Below are positions 22,248 to 25,385 of a stretch of 25,385 bases of DNA, piece by piece (position 1 is the first letter of the stretch; each line of letters starts with the position of its first letter). Both the position numbers and the translations under genes were made by a program. The notes under the pieces were generated by a model. It searched no databases. It was not told where the DNA came from and saw nothing but the letters and a program-made list of their open reading frames with translations. Origin of the DNA: a virus; the IMG/VR virus record IMGVR_UViG_3300027771_000091, positions 1 to 25,385 of that record; one strand, 5' to 3'.

Positions 22248-23163
22248 TGATCGCTCCTTTTAAAAAGTTAGTCCACTCTTCTCCTTTTTTGTCCCAGCTA
22301 TAAAATCTTTTGTAGAACTTTTGTTGTTCGTCTAAGTGGTTTTGGATATAGTCTTTATGCAAATAACTAGAGGCAACTTTAATAGCTTCCGCCGTACCAA
22401 TAGCCATTGATTCATAGTCATCTGTATAGTTAACATATACAGGCCATTCAGCACAGGTTTCATACAGTGCGCCAAAATTATTTGTAACTACATGCACCCC
22501 TGCCGCTAAGGCTTCAAGAGCCGATGCACAAAAAGTTTCTTCAAATGTACTTGGATAAACAAACATATCATAATCTTTAATATGTTTTAGAATATATTCA
22601 TTTGGTTTATAGCCAATATAATTTACGTTTGGTAATTTTTTAGCTTGTTCATATAAAGGTTTAAATAATTCTTCATGTGAATTTTTAAACTCATCTCCAT
22701 AGACTTGACTACAGCTATATACGTCTAAGGTTATATTAGGGTTTTGTATTTCTTGCATTGCACGAAGTAAAACATTTAAACCTCTCCAAGGCGTACACTG
22801 GTGTATTAATTTTATTGGATTACCTTTTTTATAAACTTTTCTTTTTGGAAAATTGTTAATACCATTTTTAATTACAATAGATCTATCCGAAGGGATATCA
22901 AAAAAGTATCTAAATTTTTCATAGTTCCAATGACTATTAAATACATACCAATCATATTCCTTATGCCTTGATTTATTATTAAAAAATTCTTGTAAGTTTG
23001 GCTGATTGTAAGAATTTTTTTGCCAAAGTATATTTACTTTGTTTGGATCAATTGGAACTTTACCTGGAATAGAAGTACATATTTGAACCTGATCTAATAT
23101 ATCTTTAGATACATGTTTATGGAGAAGCTCCATTTGTAATTCAGTGGCTCCTCGGGGTTCCAT
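22234..23163 (-). CDS. GT-B (GT4-like) glycosyltransferase
   Basis: The 309-aa protein begins MEPRGATELQMELL, equivalent to the GGTE loop of retaining GT-B enzymes, with a FNSHWNYEKF segment after about 75 residues. The C-terminal domain has NPIKLIHQCTPWRGLNVLLR, VNYIGYKPNEYI and the diagnostic VYPSTFEETFCASALEALAA, with an E-x7-E pair (Glu209, Glu217) for donor binding. Ends in a helical tail. At about 309 residues it is somewhat short for the family but both domains are present. Placed beside the GT-A gene inside the virion operon; together they suggest glycosylation of a phage surface structure. Confidence 0.85.
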   Translation of the reverse strand: MEPRGATELQMELLHKHVSKDILDQVQICTSIPGKVPIDPNKVNILWQKNSYNQPNLQEFFNNKSRHKEYDWYVFNSHWNYEKFRYFFDIPSDRSIVIKNGINNFPKRKVYKKGNPIKLIHQCTPWRGLNVLLRAMQEIQNPNITLDVYSCSQVYGDEFKNSHEELFKPLYEQAKKLPNVNYIGYKPNEYILKHIKDYDMFVYPSTFEETFCASALEALAAGVHVVTNNFGALYETCAEWPVYVNYTDDYESMAIGTAEAIKVASSYLHKDYIQNHLDEQQKFYKRFYSWDKKGEEWTNFLKGAISERK

Positions 23164-23351
23164 TATTTTTTGGTTTCCGATCCTATAGTAACTTTAGTTA
23201 CTGTTATTTCAAGGTCTTGCCTAAAATCATCCACAGTAGTATCAGTAGTGGGATCAGCAACATCGTTATCAAAATGAATTTTACTAGCATATACTTTACC
23301 AGTTTTTTTGTGTTTAATAATTTCTTTAGCTTCTGCTGGTATTTTTATCAT
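23163..23351 (-). CDS. Small hypothetical protein, 62 aa
   Basis: Starts MIKIPAEAKEIIKHKKTGKV and continues with VYASKIHFDNDVADPTTDTT and a mixed-charge C-terminus. Beta-rich, without membrane segment or known motif. It overlaps the following glycosyltransferase by one base (TAATG) and begins five bases after the stop of the basic 46-aa gene. Ribosome site weak. Function unknown; position indicates a virion-operon accessory protein. Confidence 0.55.
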   Translation of the reverse strand: MIKIPAEAKEIIKHKKTGKVYASKIHFDNDVADPTTDTTVDDFRQDLEITVTKVTIGSETKK

Positions 23352-23356
23352 ATCAC

Positions 23357-23497
23357 TTATTTTTGTCTACGTCCTTGTCTATGATATTTTTTGTTATGTT
23401 GCAACTTCTTTTTTTTATTTAAATTTTTACAATGCCTTCTAGGCCGTTTTCTTGGCTTATCTCTAGGGACAAAATGAGTGAATTTTTGTTTAGCCAT
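23357..23497 (-). CDS. Very basic 46-aa protein
   Basis: A short gene on the minus strand encodes MAKQKFTHFVPRDKPRKR and an almost continuous Lys/Arg/His run (RHCKNLNKKKKLQHNKK) to its stop. The KFTHFVPRDKPRKR opening is one I recognise from tiny proteins of marine tailed phages. The charge suggests binding to DNA or RNA, for instance inside the virion. It overlaps the preceding gene by 8 bp and has AGGA a few bases before the ATG. The length and good ribosome site support a real gene. Confidence 0.7.
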   Translation of the reverse strand: MAKQKFTHFVPRDKPRKRPRRHCKNLNKKKKLQHNKKYHRQGRRQK

Positions 23498-23825
23498 TTT
23501 CCTGTGATCTATCTATTAGAGCATAACTAACAACTCCAGTAATAGTGTTTGCAGAAGCTGCTTGTATTTTAAGAATGTCGTTAGCTTCCATATTTAAACT
23601 AGCGGTGACCATGTTAGCAAAGTTTTTATTTAATTGCACGTGACTAATCTCTACATTTGAGCCACCAGATTTTTGTATGTATGCATCTACGTTTACATTA
23701 GAAGCAGCTTTATGACTTGCTTGTATTGACTTTACAATAATAGTTGCATCTGATGGGCATGTAAGAATATTAGTTATATTAGTATTCGTTAAATCAAATG
23801 CTTCGCTTTTATATCTAATTGTCAT
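23490..23825 (-). CDS. Small beta-rich structural-type protein, 111 aa
   Basis: Sequence is all short beta strands and turns (TILTC-like starts, then IIVKSIQASHKAASNVNVDA, IQKSGGSNVEISHVQL, MVTASLNMEANDILKI), ending with GVVSYALIDRS. The pattern of alternating Val/Ile with Asn/Ser is typical of small jelly-roll or Ig-like decoration and tail-tip proteins of phages. No enzyme motif or signal. It overlaps its upstream neighbour by 4 bp (ATGA). Placement just after the hub-type protein supports a virion role, but the family is not identified. Confidence 0.6.
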   Translation of the reverse strand: MTIRYKSEAFDLTNTNITNILTCPSDATIIVKSIQASHKAASNVNVDAYIQKSGGSNVEISHVQLNKNFANMVTASLNMEANDILKIQAASANTITGVVSYALIDRSQENG

Positions 23826-23986
23826 TGCATAAAGTATGTAAACGTATCTTGTTCATTTTTCAAGTCTTTTTGATAAGATGTATTTAATTGATTTTCAATA
23901 GTTGTCAACGCTTGGTTAATTTGTCTAAAATTTTCAGGTGTATATTCAGGTTGTGGCTCTGGTATGTAAACGTTTATTTTAGCCAT
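23822..23986 (-). CDS. Small conserved phage protein, 54 aa
   Basis: Encodes MAKINVYIPEPQPEYTPENF and RQINQALTTIENQLNTSYQK, ending DTFTYFMQ. The start (INVYIPEP...YTPENxRQIN.ALTTI.NQLN) is familiar from very short structural-operon proteins of marine phages. One short strand is followed by a long helix, which could dock to a larger virion partner. Its ATG overlaps the stop of the hub-type gene by one base (TAATG) and its TGA overlaps the next ATG by four. Function unknown. Confidence 0.7.
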   Translation of the reverse strand: MAKINVYIPEPQPEYTPENFRQINQALTTIENQLNTSYQKDLKNEQDTFTYFMQ

Positions 23987-25385
23987 TATCTTCTTCCATC
24001 TGGATTTACGTCTGCTCTAAATGTACCAAATCTCCATGTTTCATTAATAGCTGTGTTTTGTATTTTAATATTAGCAAGTCTTCCTCTAGCTCTAGTATCT
24101 ATTTTTTCTGTAGTAGAATTTATGGTAAAAGGACCAAGCTGAGAACTTGCTCCAGCATCTACAGGATAATTTTTTACAAATATTGTAACAACTGCATTTC
24201 CTTGTAAGTTTTTAAAATCAGGTAAGAATCTACTTATCCTTAATAAATATTCGCCATCTCCTCCTGTAGGTAAATCAAAATCTCCAGATTGAATAAATGC
24301 AGGTATAGCAGAAACAACTCCACTTAAGGATACTATATTATTACCTATCTCATGAGCAAAATATAAAGAAGAACCAAAAGTATTTGTAGCACCACTTAAG
24401 TTAGCTATTGTTGGTGTATTTGTTGAAGTATATTCTGTTGCATAAGGTACGTCATAGGTACTAGCATCTGCATAAGAACTTCTAGCTAAAGACATGGTTG
24501 ACCAACTATTTTCTACATAGTTATATACAACAGCCCTATTGTTTTGAACGGATGGATTACCTACTGGTGTACCTGCTGGATAGAACCAAATTATTTCATT
24601 AAACAAAGAATTATGAGATGCATATATAATTTCATTAGATGAATAATTAACCCCTACGTTTGAGCCGGTAGTCGTGAATACAAAATCTTCAACAAGAGAT
24701 GGCAGTAATTTTACCGTACCATCAAATACAAAAAATCCTCCACCAGCACCCATCCAAAAAACTTTACCATCTGCATAAACAACAGCGTGTTGACCTATAC
24801 ACCCACAGTTAGAACCCACTTGTCTTATAGAAAAAGTAAAAGGAGGACCTACGAATTGCATTTGATAAGCAGCTTGATCGGTTAAAATTAAATTATAATC
24901 CTTACCTGAAACTGCCGCTACAATTTTGTTTCCAGTATCCAGTCTAAAAGTTCCGGCTGTGTTAATTGAAGTAGGTTGATAGATACTGTAATTTTCTTGA
25001 TCACTAAATCTTATAAACATAGGGTCTTGTGTTGCTGTATTACCAATAGTTGTCTCAGTCCCAAAATGAACAACGTGTCTATCTCTGTCTGAGGTTATAG
25101 TTAATCTTGAAGCTGTTGGAGCATTTACCATTATAGCTGCTCTTTGATCAAGTGGATTAGACACAGCAGGATTCCAAACAAATGTTTTACCATCTTTAAC
25201 AGTTGCAATTAATTGTGCACCAAAATTATCTAAAGACCAGGTACCTGGATCTAACACAACAGAAGAAGTGGTAGAACCTGAGCCCCAAGTTAATCTACTC
25301 CAAGTACTTGTACCCCAACCATATCCATATGTTTGAATAGTAGGACCAATTTCTTCATAAGGGTTTATTGTAGCACCACCTCCAG
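23986..25385 (-). CDS. Partial tail/hub-type structural protein (runs off right edge)
   Basis: The frame stays open through the right edge (at least 465 residues); the GTG at 25257 is internal, since GGGATINPYEEIGPT and more lie upstream in frame. The body has repeated beta blades: GTWSLDNFGAQLIATV, DRDRHVVHFGTE, DPMFIRFSDQENYSIY, IRQVGSNCGCIGQHAVVY, VFWMGAGGGFFVFDG, AVVYNYVENSWSTM. This pattern, including the RHVVxFGxE, RFSDQEN and WMG segments, recurs in large marine short-tailed phage virion proteins of tail-hub or stabiliser type, possibly beta-propellers comparable to P22 gp10. The C-terminus ends DVNPDGRR. Exact homology is not proven. Confidence 0.65.
   Translation of the reverse strand, partial: GGGATINPYEEIGPTIQTYGYGWGTSTWSRLTWGSGSTTSSVVLDPGTWSLDNFGAQLIATVKDGKTFVWNPAVSNPLDQRAAIMVNAPTASRLTITSDRDRHVVHFGTETTIGNTATQDPMFIRFSDQENYSIYQPTSINTAGTFRLDTGNKIVAAVSGKDYNLILTDQAAYQMQFVGPPFTFSIRQVGSNCGCIGQHAVVYADGKVFWMGAGGGFFVFDGTVKLLPSLVEDFVFTTTGSNVGVNYSSNEIIYASHNSLFNEIIWFYPAGTPVGNPSVQNNRAVVYNYVENSWSTMSLARSSYADASTYDVPYATEYTSTNTPTIANLSGATNTFGSSLYFAHEIGNNIVSLSGVVSAIPAFIQSGDFDLPTGGDGEYLLRISRFLPDFKNLQGNAVVTIFVKNYPVDAGASSQLGPFTINSTTEKIDTRARGRLANIKIQNTAINETWRFGTFRADVNPDGRR

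Noticed and set aside
1-25385. CRISPR arrays, rRNA, tRNA genes or insertion sequences
   Set aside because: No regularly spaced repeats, tRNA T-loop/acceptor pairs, rRNA segments or transposase frames were seen on either strand.

Overview
The window is an AT-rich (roughly one third G+C by eye) stretch of a tailed-phage genome, most like an uncultured marine short-tailed phage. The evidence is a small terminase subunit, a family A DNA polymerase with its own proofreading domain, an SF1 helicase, a T7 gp13-like acetyltransferase-fold protein, several large Ala/Gly-rich candidate ejection proteins, glycosyltransferases and a tail/hub-type structural protein. Genes are tightly packed, with many 1-4 bp ATGA or TAATG overlaps. 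A marine, perhaps SAR11-like alphaproteobacterial host is inferred from base composition and gene style; nothing here proves it. No integrase, tRNA, large terminase, portal or capsid gene is visible.

Layout, in the direction of leftward transcription. From 25385 to 15317 on the minus strand lies the virion module: a partial hub/tail protein, tiny conserved structural-operon proteins (54, 111, 46 and 62 aa), two glycosyltransferases, then five Ala/Gly/Gln-rich or gp13-like virion proteins ending in an 882-aa candidate ejection protein and a small XhlA-like membrane protein. A PD-(D/E)XK nuclease (14568-15308) overlaps tail-to-tail with a SNF2-type helicase, which is the only large gene on the plus strand (13199-14605). 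Leftward again from 13118 to 6059 is the replication module: a coiled-coil protein, a candidate ssDNA-binding protein, an archaeo-eukaryotic primase with a four-cysteine C-terminal part, a UvrD-like helicase, a DUF3310 protein, the DNA polymerase and a LAGLIDADG homing endonuclease.

From 5184 to 6062 a plus-strand cassette of four small genes opens with two short proteins sharing a cysteine pattern. To its left, 5112 to 621 holds small leftward genes: a ribbon-helix-helix-like protein, a sigma region 4 protein fused to an HTH domain, a CxxCxGxG zinc-binding protein and the small terminase subunit. A 409-bp non-coding block lies just upstream of the terminase gene.

Main points for a second look: a 36-bp promoter-like element present twice (447-482, 5149-5184); a tandem 7-bp motif, YCRTGA-RYCGTGR, recurring in coding and non-coding DNA in different reading frames; a 33-bp tandem duplication creating nested micro-ORFs before a small gene; TCCTAG/CTAGGA clusters upstream of the terminase gene; a dyad operator-like site in front of the sigma-like gene; and a polymerase with Leu at the position equivalent to E. 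coli Pol I Phe762.
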